DNA of 64,000 bases from Bryocella elongata (GCF_900108185.1 NZ_FNVA01000002.1:62001-126000); one strand, 5' to 3'. Shown: positions 29,201 to 37,648, counted from the first letter of the stretch. Notes: generated from the sequence alone by a model not told the origin. Numbers and translations: made by a program.

Positions 29201-29302
29201 GTGCAGTGCGTCATGAAGAACGGCTTCCTGTGGAGCGTCTCTGACATTGCGGCTCCATTCACCAAGGTCAGCGCAGGCGCAGATGTTTGCCCCGCGCGCT
29301 GA
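26225..29302 (+). CDS. Exported TolB-propeller amidohydrolase
   Basis: A 1025-residue protein with a signal peptide (residues 1 to about 26). Residues about 35-640 hold many PD40/TolB-like propeller repeats, seen as recurring SPDGKTIAFTSD, SPDGRKLAYVRF and SPDGKWLAYVSD blocks. The C-terminal 400 residues are an amidohydrolase barrel: LPGMWENHAHPD gives the HxH metal pair, and the last metal aspartate is in VLAGTDSPLDIP. The family end LGTLEPGKLADLIITSGDP is complete. Similar fusions are annotated as amidohydrolases or peptidases acting on peptides or N-acyl compounds; the substrate here is unknown. The ATG at 26225 has GAAGG nine bases upstream. It follows the TonB receptor by 85 bases. Confidence 0.88.
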   Translation: MLRAVVTRIVLPLSVALFVETSLYAAVPAQRTITVTEGTNVQVTVSPDGKQLLANIQGLIYSLPSGGGLAKEITQPLQEASHPDWSAKAGLVAIQSYAGGTFHIWTMKPDGSGLKQVTTGHGDDREPRFSPDGKTIAFTSDRAFEGSYDIWTVDVATGNLNRITSSADDEFGPNWTPDGASLAFISGTGNAGHEIKLVDVTSGKQSTLVTLPATKGTLEAPSFSPDGRKLAYVRFDSADAPVGRPAMINDAHLVVIPATGGEALYEGKAADTFPFPAVWRSSTELYYTGDGKILKTNLLEGTETAVSFSAPIPANKPTYTPKKYDFDSTATHRIKGIYAPALSPDGKSIAFVALNQVFVMPVGGKPVAITHDMFYKQGPAWSPDGKWLAYVSDRDGIENVYLHDISATSDAGDKRALPSESAQIMPAWSPDGKLIAFQDHTMATMVGDLATKKIRTLAPTTFFPGRAAFSPNGKTVAIATIKPYTKRFREGTSSIVTVDLATGKQMTFSPAPFESVTTRTEDGPIYSPDGKAMAFVMDDLLYAMDVDADGHPMGKAYALNDETTDAVTWSGDSSKILYLHNGDLRLLDRATRRVETIPVDLTFAQAKPTQKVLIHAGRFWKGEGSQELTDVDILVTDNRITSVTPHSATPPAGVTRMIDASKDTVLPGMWENHAHPDSDNGIYYGARMGRLWLAYGVTELKGLADNAYRGVEHREVYQANLAPGPRLFNTGEAVDGERVYYPMMIPTTSEAQLQREFERLKALDFDFVKLYVRLPFAWAQKGATFGHEQMGVQSGGHYLLPEVDLGENGMSHISATSRWGWAYSRSLVGRSYEDVHKLLVDSGMWVISTTFSQAPYKDDPGMATDPRQGIAPPWEHARLQAAVAGAESADQTPALQHLKDEEITVADDYRKGGLVLAGTDSPLDIPATSLHANLRAQVKFGMEPWQALETVTYLPAKAYGLTKDLGTLEPGKLADLIITSGDPLKNIDDVAKVQCVMKNGFLWSVSDIAAPFTKVSAGADVCPAR

Positions 29303-29396
29303 GTCGCCACCACTGCACATTCCTTCGCAGACCTCTCTCCACCGTTTACCCGAACCGCGGGCCTAGCCAACAGCTTCACCAAGGAAACAAGCTTCG

Positions 29397-30986
29397 ATGG
29401 GAATCAGTCGCAGGGAATTTCTTACGCGCGTCGGCCATGCCGGCGGTTATGCAGCCACCTTTGCCACGATGCAGTCGCTGGGCTTGATGGAGATGAAAGG
29501 GCAGCGCACGAAGCCGATGCCGGTCGCTCCGGGACTCGGCAAGGGCACGAAACTCGTTGTTCTCGGCGGCGGCATCGGTGGCCTTGTCACTGCCTACGAA
29601 GCTTACAAGCTGGGATATGACGTCACGTTGCTGGAGGCTCGCGATCGTCCGGGTGGCCGCAACTGGAGCGGACGCAAGGGCACGGTGATCGAGTTCGTCG
29701 ATGGCACGAAGCAGCCGATCGACTGGGAAGAAGGCAACTACCAGAACCTCGGTCCGGCGCGTCTGCCGAGCACGCACTGGACGATGCTGAACTATTGTCG
29801 TGAGCTCAAGGTTCCGCTCGAAGTGGAGATCAACACCTCGCGCTCCACGCTGCTGCAGAACGACAAGGCCAACGGTGGTGTGCCGGTGGTGCAGCGCAAG
29901 GCGATGAACGATACGCGCGGCCGTGTGAGCGAGCTGCTCAGCAAGTGCGTCGCGCAGGGTGCGCTCGACACAGAGCTCAGCGCAGAAGATCGCGAGCGTA
30001 TGAAGGAGTTCCTCACGACCTACGGCCCGCTGGATAAGACCGGTAAGTACCTCGGCTCGGACCGCGCGGGCCTGAAGGTCACGCCCGGTGCGGGGGATCA
30101 GACCGAGGTCATCGAGACGCCGCAGGACATGCACATGCTGCTCGATGAAAGCTTCTGGGGCGGGCTGTTGTATGAGGAGGCCTGGGACTGGCAAGCGACG
30201 ATGATGCAGCCGGTAGGCGGCATGGACCGCATCCCGTATGCGTTCGCGAAGGCGCTCGGTTCCATCGTGCACTACAACTCGCCCGTAACGGAGATTCGCC
30301 GCGCCGACCATGGCGTGAAGATTTCGTACCTCGACAATGGGGCGCCGAAGGAGATTGAGGCGGCGTATTGCGTGGTCGCGATGCCGTTTTCGATCCTGAA
30401 GAAGATCCCCAACGACTTCTCGCCGGAGGTCAAGACCGTCATCAACGGCTCGACGATGGCGAACTCTTACAAAATGCCGTGGGAGGCTCCGCGCTTCTGG
30501 GAGACGGACTTCAACATCTATGGCGGCCTGTCGTTTCTGGCGCAGGGTCCGAGCCCGGTCTGGTACCCTAGCGCGAATCTGATGGCCGAGACGGGCATCA
30601 TCGTCGGCGGCTATACGGACGAGTACTCGCAGCCGGGCTTTGCCGCGCTGTCCATCAAGGAGAAGCTGGAGCAGTCGAAGCTATCGATCGAGAAGCTGCA
30701 CCCAGGCTGCTCGAAGTTGCTGCGCAAGGGCATCTTCATGGGCTGGGCGCATGTGAAGTGGAACGAAGGTTCGTGGATCCGCAGCTACGGCGGCGGACCG
30801 CAGGGCTACGAGACCATGATCAAGGCCGACGGTCCCTTCTACTTCGCGGGAGATACCATCAGCAACATCGTGGGATGGCAGGAAGGCGCAGCGCTGAGCG
30901 CGCGGCGCGCCGTCAACATGATTGGAGAGCGCACGAAGAGCGCCCATCTCGCCCCGCCTGCGGCATCTCCTGAAACCCGCGCGTAG
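29397..30986 (+). CDS. Tat-exported flavin-dependent amine / L-amino-acid oxidase
   Basis: A 529-residue FAD enzyme. The N terminus GISRREFLTRVG is a twin-arginine signal, so the folded flavoprotein goes to the periplasm. The dinucleotide-binding motif is VLGGGIGGLVTAYEA, with the ribose-binding glutamate in LLEARDRPGGRNW (about residues 55-90). The C-terminal FAD motif is FYFAGDTISNIVGWQEGAALS. The family oxidises primary or amino-acid amines to imines with O2, releasing H2O2. The next gene encodes an exported RidA-type protein, a family that hydrolyses the reactive imines that such oxidases make, which strongly suggests they work in sequence. Confidence 0.88.
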   Translation: MGISRREFLTRVGHAGGYAATFATMQSLGLMEMKGQRTKPMPVAPGLGKGTKLVVLGGGIGGLVTAYEAYKLGYDVTLLEARDRPGGRNWSGRKGTVIEFVDGTKQPIDWEEGNYQNLGPARLPSTHWTMLNYCRELKVPLEVEINTSRSTLLQNDKANGGVPVVQRKAMNDTRGRVSELLSKCVAQGALDTELSAEDRERMKEFLTTYGPLDKTGKYLGSDRAGLKVTPGAGDQTEVIETPQDMHMLLDESFWGGLLYEEAWDWQATMMQPVGGMDRIPYAFAKALGSIVHYNSPVTEIRRADHGVKISYLDNGAPKEIEAAYCVVAMPFSILKKIPNDFSPEVKTVINGSTMANSYKMPWEAPRFWETDFNIYGGLSFLAQGPSPVWYPSANLMAETGIIVGGYTDEYSQPGFAALSIKEKLEQSKLSIEKLHPGCSKLLRKGIFMGWAHVKWNEGSWIRSYGGGPQGYETMIKADGPFYFAGDTISNIVGWQEGAALSARRAVNMIGERTKSAHLAPPAASPETRA

Positions 30987-31113
30987 TCGCCGCACTTGTG
31001 CCGCGCTGCGGCGGAAGCAGCGCGACGGGCCCACTTCGCTTCCCCGGGAAGCGCCGCTCGCGTGATATCGTCGCGAGTACACACCTCATCACAACAGCAA
31101 TCTGGAGGCATCC

Positions 31114-31599
31114 ATGAAGTTCGCTCTCAAGTTCCTTGCGCCTGCTCTGCTCGCCGTGGCCGGCGTGGCGCACGCACAGACCGTCGTCAAGCATATCCAG
31201 ACCGAGAAGGCCGCGATCGCAACGGGCGTCTGGGCGGGTGACACGTACTACCTCAGCGGCCAGCTGGCATCGCCGATTACGCCAGCTGATCCGGCCAAGG
31301 GAACTGCCGCCGACTACGGCGACACCAAGGCCCAGGCTGCCAGCATCTTCCCGAAGATCCAGGCTGCGCTCAAGGAGCAGGGCCTCGACATGAAGGATGT
31401 CGTCAAGATGACCGTATTCCTCGGCCCGGATCCGAAGACCGGCAAGCTGGACTTCGCGGGCATGCAGTCGGAGTACGTGAAGTTCTTTGGCACCAAGGAC
31501 CAACCGAACAAGCCGGCTCGCTCGGCCTTTCAGGTCGCCGCGCTCGCTGCCCCCTGGGCGGCGCTCGAAATCGAAGTGATCGCGGTCAAGAGCAAGTAA
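31114..31599 (+). CDS. Exported RidA-family imine/enamine deaminase
   Basis: A 161-residue protein with a clear signal peptide (residues 1-22, ending GVAHAQT). The rest is the trimeric RidA/YjgF fold: FPKIQAALKEQGLDMKDVVKMTVFL, then the active-site arginine in NKPARSAFQVAAL and the C-terminal glutamate in LEIEVIAVKS. RidA proteins are normally cytoplasmic, so export is unusual and fits a periplasmic partner, the Tat-exported amine oxidase 127 bases upstream. The ATG at 31114 has GGAGG about five bases upstream. A strong terminator follows. Confidence 0.9.
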   Translation: MKFALKFLAPALLAVAGVAHAQTVVKHIQTEKAAIATGVWAGDTYYLSGQLASPITPADPAKGTAADYGDTKAQAASIFPKIQAALKEQGLDMKDVVKMTVFLGPDPKTGKLDFAGMQSEYVKFFGTKDQPNKPARSAFQVAALAAPWAALEIEVIAVKSK

Positions 31600-31643
31600 T
31601 AGAGCTACTTACGGTACTTTCGTCCGTTCGAGCTCTAGATGGG

Positions 31644-31672
31644 AAGGGAAGGCCATCCGGCCTTCCCTTTTT
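31644..31672 (+). terminator. Rho-independent terminator after the RidA gene
   Basis: A perfect 11-base-pair stem (AAGGGAAGGCC / GGCCTTCCCTT) with an ATCC loop runs into a T5 tract. It ends the TonB receptor / amidohydrolase / amine oxidase / RidA group. Confidence 0.85.
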
Positions 31673-31793
31673 CATGTCGTGAAGGGCCCCGATCATCCCA
31701 TAAAGGATCGCAGAAAGACTACGACCAGCCAGGGCTGCGGGGATATCGTGTGTGATGGCAACTGGGCAGTTTAGGGCTGTTTTGTACAACTTT

Positions 31794-31864
31794 TGCCCTA
31801 TAGAAGGGCGGCTTGGGGGCCGATAGCCTCCAAGCTAGGTTCTCGCCCATTTTGCGGGCTTTTT
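31794..31864 (+). promoter_or_regulatory. Structured leader with terminator-like end before the GGDEF-EAL gene
   Basis: Three hairpins lie in a row directly upstream of the ATG at 31872. The first is GCCC-TATAGAA-GGGC (31795-31809). The second has a 10-base-pair stem GCTTGGGGGC / GCCTCCAAGC with a CGATA loop (31811-31835). The third is GCCC-ATTTTGC-GGGC (31845-31859) followed by T5, which looks like a weak terminator. No Shine-Dalgarno sequence is seen. It could be an attenuator, or the end of a small RNA. I could not match it to the c-di-GMP riboswitch consensus. Confidence 0.4.
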
Positions 31865-31871
31865 CCATCTG

Positions 31872-34331
31872 ATGCAGACAGAACTGCTCGACATCATCAT
31901 TATCGGTTGCCTGGTCCTGTTGTTCGCCGCGACGTATCGGACGCGCGCGACGACGATGGTGCGTGCCTGGACGGTGGGATGGTTGTTGGTGCTGGTGCAT
32001 TTCACGGCCCTCCTGATCCACTCACATAGTGCGTTTGGCCAGCGGCTTGTCGACACCATCAGCCTGAGTGCGCTGGTCGCCTGTGCTGCCGCGTTCCTTC
32101 TGCCCGCAGCTCCTGTCGAGGATTGGCGTCGTCAAGCGAAGCTCGTCGCGGTGGCCGGTGTGGCCTCGATGCTGGGCATTCTCCTGGCGGTGTGGGGCGT
32201 CGTGGAGCCGTTCCCGTACTACGTCGCACTGGGCGTCGGAGAATTCGCCGCAGTGGTCTATGCGCTTCGCCTGCGCCGAAGCTCCGGTACCGCCGCAACG
32301 GCTGCTTTGCTGCTCACGTCCGCGGCGAGCAGCGGCTGGATCGTCTGGACGATCGTGCGTGGTCGCCATGACATTGGCATCTCCGCGCTGTTGTGTGAAT
32401 TTTTCCTGTACGTCGCGATCGCCTACATGGCGCGCTTTCATCGCATCTCTGGCGGGTCGCTGGCGGTGTCGTGCGGCCTGGTTGCGTGGTCCGCGGTGTT
32501 TCCTGTGGCGGAGTTCTGTGGCCACCTCGGTATCGCCAACAGCATCAGTCCGGAGTTCTGGAACGTTCCCAAGTACTTCGTCGCGTTCGGCATGATCCTG
32601 TTCCTCCTCGAGGACGAGGTGCGTTCGGCCTCCAGTGCCAGCAAGCACTATCAACTGCTGTTCGAGGGCAACCCGCAGCCCATGTGGATTGCTGACCCCG
32701 AGACCCTTGCGATCGAAAGCGTCAACAATGCAGCAGTGAAGCAGTATGGCTTCACGCATGAAGAATTTTGCCGGATGCATGTGACTGGCCTCTTCGCAGA
32801 CCGGGATGACGAGGCGGACGTGCTCAAGTCGCGTGCGCTGCTGGCTGACCCGGAGCCAAAGGCTCACCGCCGTCGCGATGGCTCAACCTTCCTGGCTCAG
32901 GCCACGACGCGCCGCATCGACTCCGCCGGACGTACCCTGGCACTCACGCTCGTCGAAGACATCACCGATCGTCAACAGCTCCACGACCGGCTGCTCCACC
33001 AGGCCAACCACGACCTGCTTACCGGGCTGCCCAATCGCGCGTACCTCGAGCAGACACTGAAGCAGACGCTGATGCATTCGCAACGCTACGGTCGCCAGTC
33101 GGCCCTTTTGTGCCTCGACGTCGATCGCTTCAAGCAGATCAACGATACGTATGGTCACGCGATGGGCGATATCTGCCTCCAGGAGGTCTCGCGGCGCATC
33201 AGTTCGCGTCTGCGCTCCATCGATATGGCCGCCCGTGTGGGTGGCGAAGAGTTTGCGGTCGTGCTGCACGAGATCGCCATGCCCAGCGACGCACAACGCG
33301 TCGCTGCGGACCTGCTGCAGACGTTGCATGCCCCCTTTCGCACCGGAGGTTTCACCATTGAGCTCACCGCGAGCATCGGCATCGCGGTGTATCCGCAGGA
33401 TGCCATGGATGCTGCGAGGCTCTGGCGCAACGCCGACTGCGCGATGTATCGCGCCAAGCGCGCCGGCGGCAACCAGTTCCTGTGCATGTCGCCGGAGATC
33501 GGCATCGAGACCTCCGAAGCCAATGAGCTGGAGATTCTGCTCCGCCGTGCGCTCAAAGGCGGTGGCGGCCTGGAGATGTACTTCCAGCCGCTCTACAAGA
33601 CGTCAGGCGACCTCGCGAGCATGGAGGCACTGGTGCGCTTCCATCATCCGCGTCTGGGCATGATCTCGCCCGACCGATTCATCCCCATCGCAGAAGAGAA
33701 CGGACTCATCGTTCCGCTGGGGACATGGGTGCTGGAGCGCGTATGCGTGCTGCTGACGGAGTGGCGAGCCCAGCGGCTGCCGCTGGTGCCGGTGGCCATC
33801 AATGTCAGCTCGAGGCAGATTACGCGGCCCGACTTCGCGCACATGGTCGTCGACATGATCCAGCACTTCAAGCTTGATCCGCACATGCTGGGCCTTGAGA
33901 TCACCGAGACCGCGATGATGCGTAACGTGGCCGAAGCCACGCGACAGGTCTCGATGCTGGCGTCGCTCGGGATCGCCTTCTCCATCGATGACTTTGGCAC
34001 GGGCTACTCGTCACTCGGACAGATCGACAAGCTTCCGGTGCAGACGTTGAAGATCGACCGCAGCTTCACGCAGCGGTTGTGCCGCCCCAACGGCACGTAC
34101 TCCATCGTGGACGCGATCATCTCGATGGCGCACAGCCTCGGGCTGGAGGTTGTCGCAGAAGGTGTCGAGGATGGCGACCAGCTGCAGCGCCTGCGCGACC
34201 TCAACTGCGACGTCGTGCAGGGCTATCTGCTCTCGAGACCGATTCCCGCGAGCGAGGTTCCGGGGCTCCTTCAGAACCGAAGCACCTTGCAGGCGTTCCT
34301 CCCGGAACGCATCACGACCTGGGTGGCATAG
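31872..34331 (+). CDS. Membrane-bound GGDEF-EAL c-di-GMP turnover protein with PAS domain
   Basis: An 819-residue inner-membrane protein. Residues 1 to about 250 contain seven or eight membrane helices forming a sensory module. A PAS domain follows (HYQLLFEGNPQPMWIADPET, about 258-375), then a diguanylate cyclase domain with intact RVGGEEFAVVL (about 455-465) and a phosphodiesterase domain with SMEALVRFHHP, ITETAMM, SIDDFGTGYSS and VVAEGVED. All key catalytic residues of both domains are present, so it may both make and break c-di-GMP. The start at 31872 has no ribosome binding site and sits seven bases after a terminator-like hairpin. It follows a convergence-free gap after the RidA terminator, so it is its own unit. 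Confidence 0.92.
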   Translation: MQTELLDIIIIGCLVLLFAATYRTRATTMVRAWTVGWLLVLVHFTALLIHSHSAFGQRLVDTISLSALVACAAAFLLPAAPVEDWRRQAKLVAVAGVASMLGILLAVWGVVEPFPYYVALGVGEFAAVVYALRLRRSSGTAATAALLLTSAASSGWIVWTIVRGRHDIGISALLCEFFLYVAIAYMARFHRISGGSLAVSCGLVAWSAVFPVAEFCGHLGIANSISPEFWNVPKYFVAFGMILFLLEDEVRSASSASKHYQLLFEGNPQPMWIADPETLAIESVNNAAVKQYGFTHEEFCRMHVTGLFADRDDEADVLKSRALLADPEPKAHRRRDGSTFLAQATTRRIDSAGRTLALTLVEDITDRQQLHDRLLHQANHDLLTGLPNRAYLEQTLKQTLMHSQRYGRQSALLCLDVDRFKQINDTYGHAMGDICLQEVSRRISSRLRSIDMAARVGGEEFAVVLHEIAMPSDAQRVAADLLQTLHAPFRTGGFTIELTASIGIAVYPQDAMDAARLWRNADCAMYRAKRAGGNQFLCMSPEIGIETSEANELEILLRRALKGGGGLEMYFQPLYKTSGDLASMEALVRFHHPRLGMISPDRFIPIAEENGLIVPLGTWVLERVCVLLTEWRAQRLPLVPVAINVSSRQITRPDFAHMVVDMIQHFKLDPHMLGLEITETAMMRNVAEATRQVSMLASLGIAFSIDDFGTGYSSLGQIDKLPVQTLKIDRSFTQRLCRPNGTYSIVDAIISMAHSLGLEVVAEGVEDGDQLQRLRDLNCDVVQGYLLSRPIPASEVPGLLQNRSTLQAFLPERITTWVA

Positions 34332-34411
34332 CACCCTCCTGCCTTGCCGGCCCCTTGACGGACCCTTGACGGCCTTCCGCGGGCTTCTTCCCGCGGCGTA
34401 GGATCGTGAGC

Positions 34412-35845
34412 ATGGAAGCGCTCGACAACACCCTTGGTTGGGCTCGCGGCACACAGGATGCCGGCGCAGACTTCAGTCCCGACTACCTTACAGACGCCTC
34501 CGGCTACACCGGCCATGCGGAGCGGGTGATCATACCGAGCGATGAGGCTGAGCTTCTCTCTGTCCTCGCTGAGGCCCATCGGACATCGACGCCCATCACC
34601 ATCGCAGGCGCTGGTACGGGCCTTACGGGCTCACGCGTGCCGCAGGGCGGCTGGGTTGTTTCGATGGAACGCTTCAACAAGCTCGAGATTCACACCGGCA
34701 GCGCGATCGTCGGCCCGGCTGTCCGCCTCATGGAGCTTCGCTCCGCGGCCTCCGCAACGGGGCAGTTCTATGCGCCGGACCCCACCGAGATCAGTGCTTC
34801 CATCGGGGGCAACATTGCAACCAATGCAAGCGGCTCCCGCAGCTTCAGGTTCGGAGCCACACGTCGGCATGTCATTGCACTCAAAGTCGCTTTGCTGGAT
34901 GGCACCGTGCGCTGGTACCGGCGCGGGGAAGCTATCGACTTCGAGGTGCCGTCTCTGCCGCGGCCCGAGGTAACCAAGAATACTGCTGGCTATCAGCTAT
35001 CGCCAGGCATGGACGGGGTGGACCTCTTCATCGGCTCCGAGGGCACGCTGGGTGTGGTCGTGGAGGCAGAGGTTGCGCTGCTCCCTGAGCCTGCAGATGT
35101 CTTCTCCGGAGTGATCTTCTTTGCAAGCGATGACGCGGCGTTGGACGCCGTGCGCGCATGGCGTCCGGTGTCCGAGCTGCGCATGATGGAGTATGCCGAC
35201 GATCTATCGCTGGAGCTGCTGCGCACGCGCTATCGTGACATTCCGGCTTCGGCGAAGGCTGCCCTCATGATCGAAGCCGAGGGCTCTGACCTCGATACGT
35301 GGTACGAGCGCCTCGAGGCCCAGCATGCCTTGCTGGATGACTCATGGTTCGCGCTGAATGATCGCGATCGTGAGCGCTTTCGAGCCTTCCGTCATGCCAT
35401 GCCGCAGCTGGTGGTGGAGACAATGTCGCAACGGGGCTTCCTCAACATGGGCACGGACTATGCGGTGCCTCTGGATCGCGATCGCGCCCTGCTGGCGTAC
35501 TATCGCAAACGCTGCGGTGAGGAGTTGGGCACACACTATGTGATCTTCGGGCACATCGGCGACGCGCACCTGCATCTGAACATGCTGCCTGCCACCAAAG
35601 CTGAGGCGGAGCGCGCGGCGGCGTTGCTGAAGGAGTTCGCGGCGTACGCGGTGCAGCTTGGAGGCACAGTGTCAGCCGAGCATGGACTCGGCAAGCGGAA
35701 GGCGCCGCTGCTGGAGTTGCAGTACACGCCTGACCAGATCGACGCGATGCGGATGGTCAAGCAGCGGTTCGATCCGCAATGGCTTCTGGGGCGGGGAACG
35801 CTGTTCGGTGCTCCGTTTGCGGTCTCGCAGACCACCGCAGGTTAG
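34412..35845 (+). CDS. FAD-linked 2-hydroxyacid oxidase/dehydrogenase (GlcD / D-lactate dehydrogenase type)
   Basis: A 477-residue flavoprotein. The PCMH-type FAD domain is seen as TPITIAGAGTGLTGSRVPQGG (about residues 63-83) and SIGGNIATNASGSRSFRFG, and the C-terminal oxidase domain as VIFGHIGDAHLHLNMLP with metal-binding histidines and VSAEHGLGKRKAPLL. Members oxidise glycolate, D-lactate or related D-2-hydroxyacids and pass electrons to quinone or cytochrome c. The ATG at 34412 has AGGA nine bases upstream and is preferred over the GTG at 34406. Its stop overlaps the end of the convergent alcohol dehydrogenase gene by four bases. Confidence 0.88.
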   Translation: MEALDNTLGWARGTQDAGADFSPDYLTDASGYTGHAERVIIPSDEAELLSVLAEAHRTSTPITIAGAGTGLTGSRVPQGGWVVSMERFNKLEIHTGSAIVGPAVRLMELRSAASATGQFYAPDPTEISASIGGNIATNASGSRSFRFGATRRHVIALKVALLDGTVRWYRRGEAIDFEVPSLPRPEVTKNTAGYQLSPGMDGVDLFIGSEGTLGVVVEAEVALLPEPADVFSGVIFFASDDAALDAVRAWRPVSELRMMEYADDLSLELLRTRYRDIPASAKAALMIEAEGSDLDTWYERLEAQHALLDDSWFALNDRDRERFRAFRHAMPQLVVETMSQRGFLNMGTDYAVPLDRDRALLAYYRKRCGEELGTHYVIFGHIGDAHLHLNMLPATKAEAERAAALLKEFAAYAVQLGGTVSAEHGLGKRKAPLLELQYTPDQIDAMRMVKQRFDPQWLLGRGTLFGAPFAVSQTTAG

Positions 35846-36873
35846 CGATCTCCCATCACGATGACCGCCGAGCCGACGACGTCCTCCTGCTTTGCAGCGA
35901 GCAGCGCCTCGTTCGCCCGCTCCAGCGGGAACTGCTGCGAGGTGGGCCGTATGCCAATCTCCGCGGCGATGCGCAGGAAGTCCTTGGCGTCCTGGCGGGT
36001 CATGTTGGCAACGCTGCGGATCTGCCGCTCCATCCACATGAAGCTGTCGTAGTCGAAGGCGGGCATCTGGTCCAGGTGGATGGCGTTGATGGCGACGATT
36101 CCGCCCTTGTCCAGCGACTTGATCGCCGCGAGCACGACGCTGCCCACCGGGGCAAACGTTACGGCAGCATCGAGCTTCACCGGGGGCTGGTCGAGCGCGT
36201 CGCCAACCCAGTATGCGCCCATACCGGAAGCCTCCTCGCGGTGCCGTTCCCCGCGAGTGGAGACATAGACCTCGCAGCCCCAGGCCTGCAGAACGGGCAT
36301 CACCAGCCGCGCCGAAGCTCCAAAGCCAAACAAACCGACGCGCATGCCTTGCTTCACCTCAGCCACACGCAGGCTGCGAAAGCCGATCATCCCCGCACAC
36401 AACAGCGGCGCCGCGACCGTGGGTTCAAGCTCCATCGGCAGCGGAATGAGGAAGTCGGTCCGCGCGGTAGCGTACTCTGCATACCCCCCATTGCGCGAGT
36501 AACCCGTAAACACCGCGTTGTCGCACAGGTTCTCACGACCCGTGGTGCAGAACTTGCAGCTGCCGTCGACGCCACCCATCCACGAGACTCCTACCCGGTC
36601 GCCGGTACGAAGCTCCTTCGAGCCGGTGCTGACGACCTCCGCGACGATCTGGTGGCCGGGGATCAGCGGGCGCAGTTTCGCGGGCAGGTCGCCCTCGACG
36701 ATGTGCAGGTCGGTGCGGCAGACGCCGCAGGCCAGCACCTTCAACAGCGACTCTCCTGCTGCGGGGACGGGGATGGCAACTTCCTCGAGCGTCAGCACCG
36801 GATGCTGTGGCGTGACCGGGCCGTTGCGGGCTGTGCCATGGAATACAGCTGCGCGCATCGTCTTGTTTGCCAT
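35842..36873 (-). CDS. Zinc-dependent alcohol dehydrogenase family protein
   Basis: A 343-residue medium-chain dehydrogenase. The catalytic zinc site is seen in LACGVCRTDLH and PGHQIVAEV. The cofactor site is GLFGFGASARLV, with GFGxxA in place of the usual GxGxxG. The structural zinc loop reads VDGSCKFCTTGRENLC: three cysteines are kept but the first is replaced by aspartate, so that site may be altered. Family members reduce or oxidise short alcohols and aldehydes with NAD(P). The gene for an HdeD-like membrane protein lies 15 bases upstream on the same strand, so the two are probably co-transcribed. Confidence 0.88.
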   Translation of the reverse strand: MANKTMRAAVFHGTARNGPVTPQHPVLTLEEVAIPVPAAGESLLKVLACGVCRTDLHIVEGDLPAKLRPLIPGHQIVAEVVSTGSKELRTGDRVGVSWMGGVDGSCKFCTTGRENLCDNAVFTGYSRNGGYAEYATARTDFLIPLPMELEPTVAAPLLCAGMIGFRSLRVAEVKQGMRVGLFGFGASARLVMPVLQAWGCEVYVSTRGERHREEASGMGAYWVGDALDQPPVKLDAAVTFAPVGSVVLAAIKSLDKGGIVAINAIHLDQMPAFDYDSFMWMERQIRSVANMTRQDAKDFLRIAAEIGIRPTSQQFPLERANEALLAAKQEDVVGSAVIVMGDR

Positions 36874-36888
36874 GGACTCCCTTCAGAG

Positions 36889-37491
36889 CTAAGAAGCATT
36901 CCCTGTGGGAGGCAGATGGAAGTCTGCATAAAGCATGCGGGCTGCGGTGAGGCACAGCGATGTGCCGAAGGCGATGAGATAGCCGTAGACCAGCATTGCC
37001 AGCACCTGCGCAGTGAGTGTGTCGATGAGGAAGATGCGGATTCCGGCATAGACGAGCGCAGCCAGCAGAGCGACCGTGGCAGCGGCGTAGTTCCAGCGCG
37101 AGATCGCGCGTGTGCTCGCGTGGTGCGCCACGGCAAACTCGGAGATGGAAGTGGCGAGCGCCTGCGCGGCGACCAGCACAAGGAACCAGTGCATCTGCGA
37201 GTGGCTGAAGAAGGTCATGTAGATCATCACTCCCACGCCGATGCCGACCACGCCCTGGACCCGGAGCGCAAAGCGAGCCTTGGCAGTCGCTGCCATGTAG
37301 CTGGAGATGCAGACCAAGACACTGTCGAAGACGCCATAGGCTGCCAGCGAGACGATGGAGACGCTCATCGCCAGAGGACGCAGCAACACGGTGCGTGTCA
37401 TATCGGGAACGACGAGGATCGCACTGCCTGCGATCAACGCCAGTAGTCCTCGTCCCAGGGTGGTCCACCAGAAATGTTGTTCATGCCGCAT
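36889..37491 (-). CDS. HdeD/DUF308-like membrane protein
   Basis: A 200-residue membrane protein with six predicted helices in three pairs (first pair GRGLLALIAGSAILVVPD and PLAMSVSIVSLAAYGVFDSVL). This layout matches the HdeD/DUF308 group, members of which are linked to acid stress in enterics; function here is not known. The ATG at 37491 has GAGGG about nine bases upstream; an upstream ATG at 37512 and the longest frame to 37542 would add up to 17 polar residues. A second protein of the same kind is encoded at 54176-54778. It lies upstream of the alcohol dehydrogenase gene and diverges from a histidine kinase gene. Confidence 0.75.
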   Translation of the reverse strand: MRHEQHFWWTTLGRGLLALIAGSAILVVPDMTRTVLLRPLAMSVSIVSLAAYGVFDSVLVCISSYMAATAKARFALRVQGVVGIGVGVMIYMTFFSHSQMHWFLVLVAAQALATSISEFAVAHHASTRAISRWNYAAATVALLAALVYAGIRIFLIDTLTAQVLAMLVYGYLIAFGTSLCLTAARMLYADFHLPPTGNAS

Positions 37492-37648
37492 GGTTCGGGC
37501 CCTCGGGGCCATTGTCGACCCATCGGGGTCGCCACGCAACATCCCGCATCACAGACGGCTCGAGTCCACAAGTGGGAATCCGCAACGGAAGATTGACGGG
37601 GCGTATCGAGGGTGTAGGATGGCCCCCGATAGAATGTGTTATCCCCGT

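Noticed and set aside
31794..31864. A c-di-GMP riboswitch before the GGDEF-EAL gene
   Set aside because: The hairpins do not show the conserved GEMM motifs, so I kept only the neutral call of a structured leader.
35779..37446. A 555-codon plus-strand frame opposite the alcohol dehydrogenase and HdeD-like genes
   Set aside because: Antisense shadow; the minus-strand proteins have clear family motifs.
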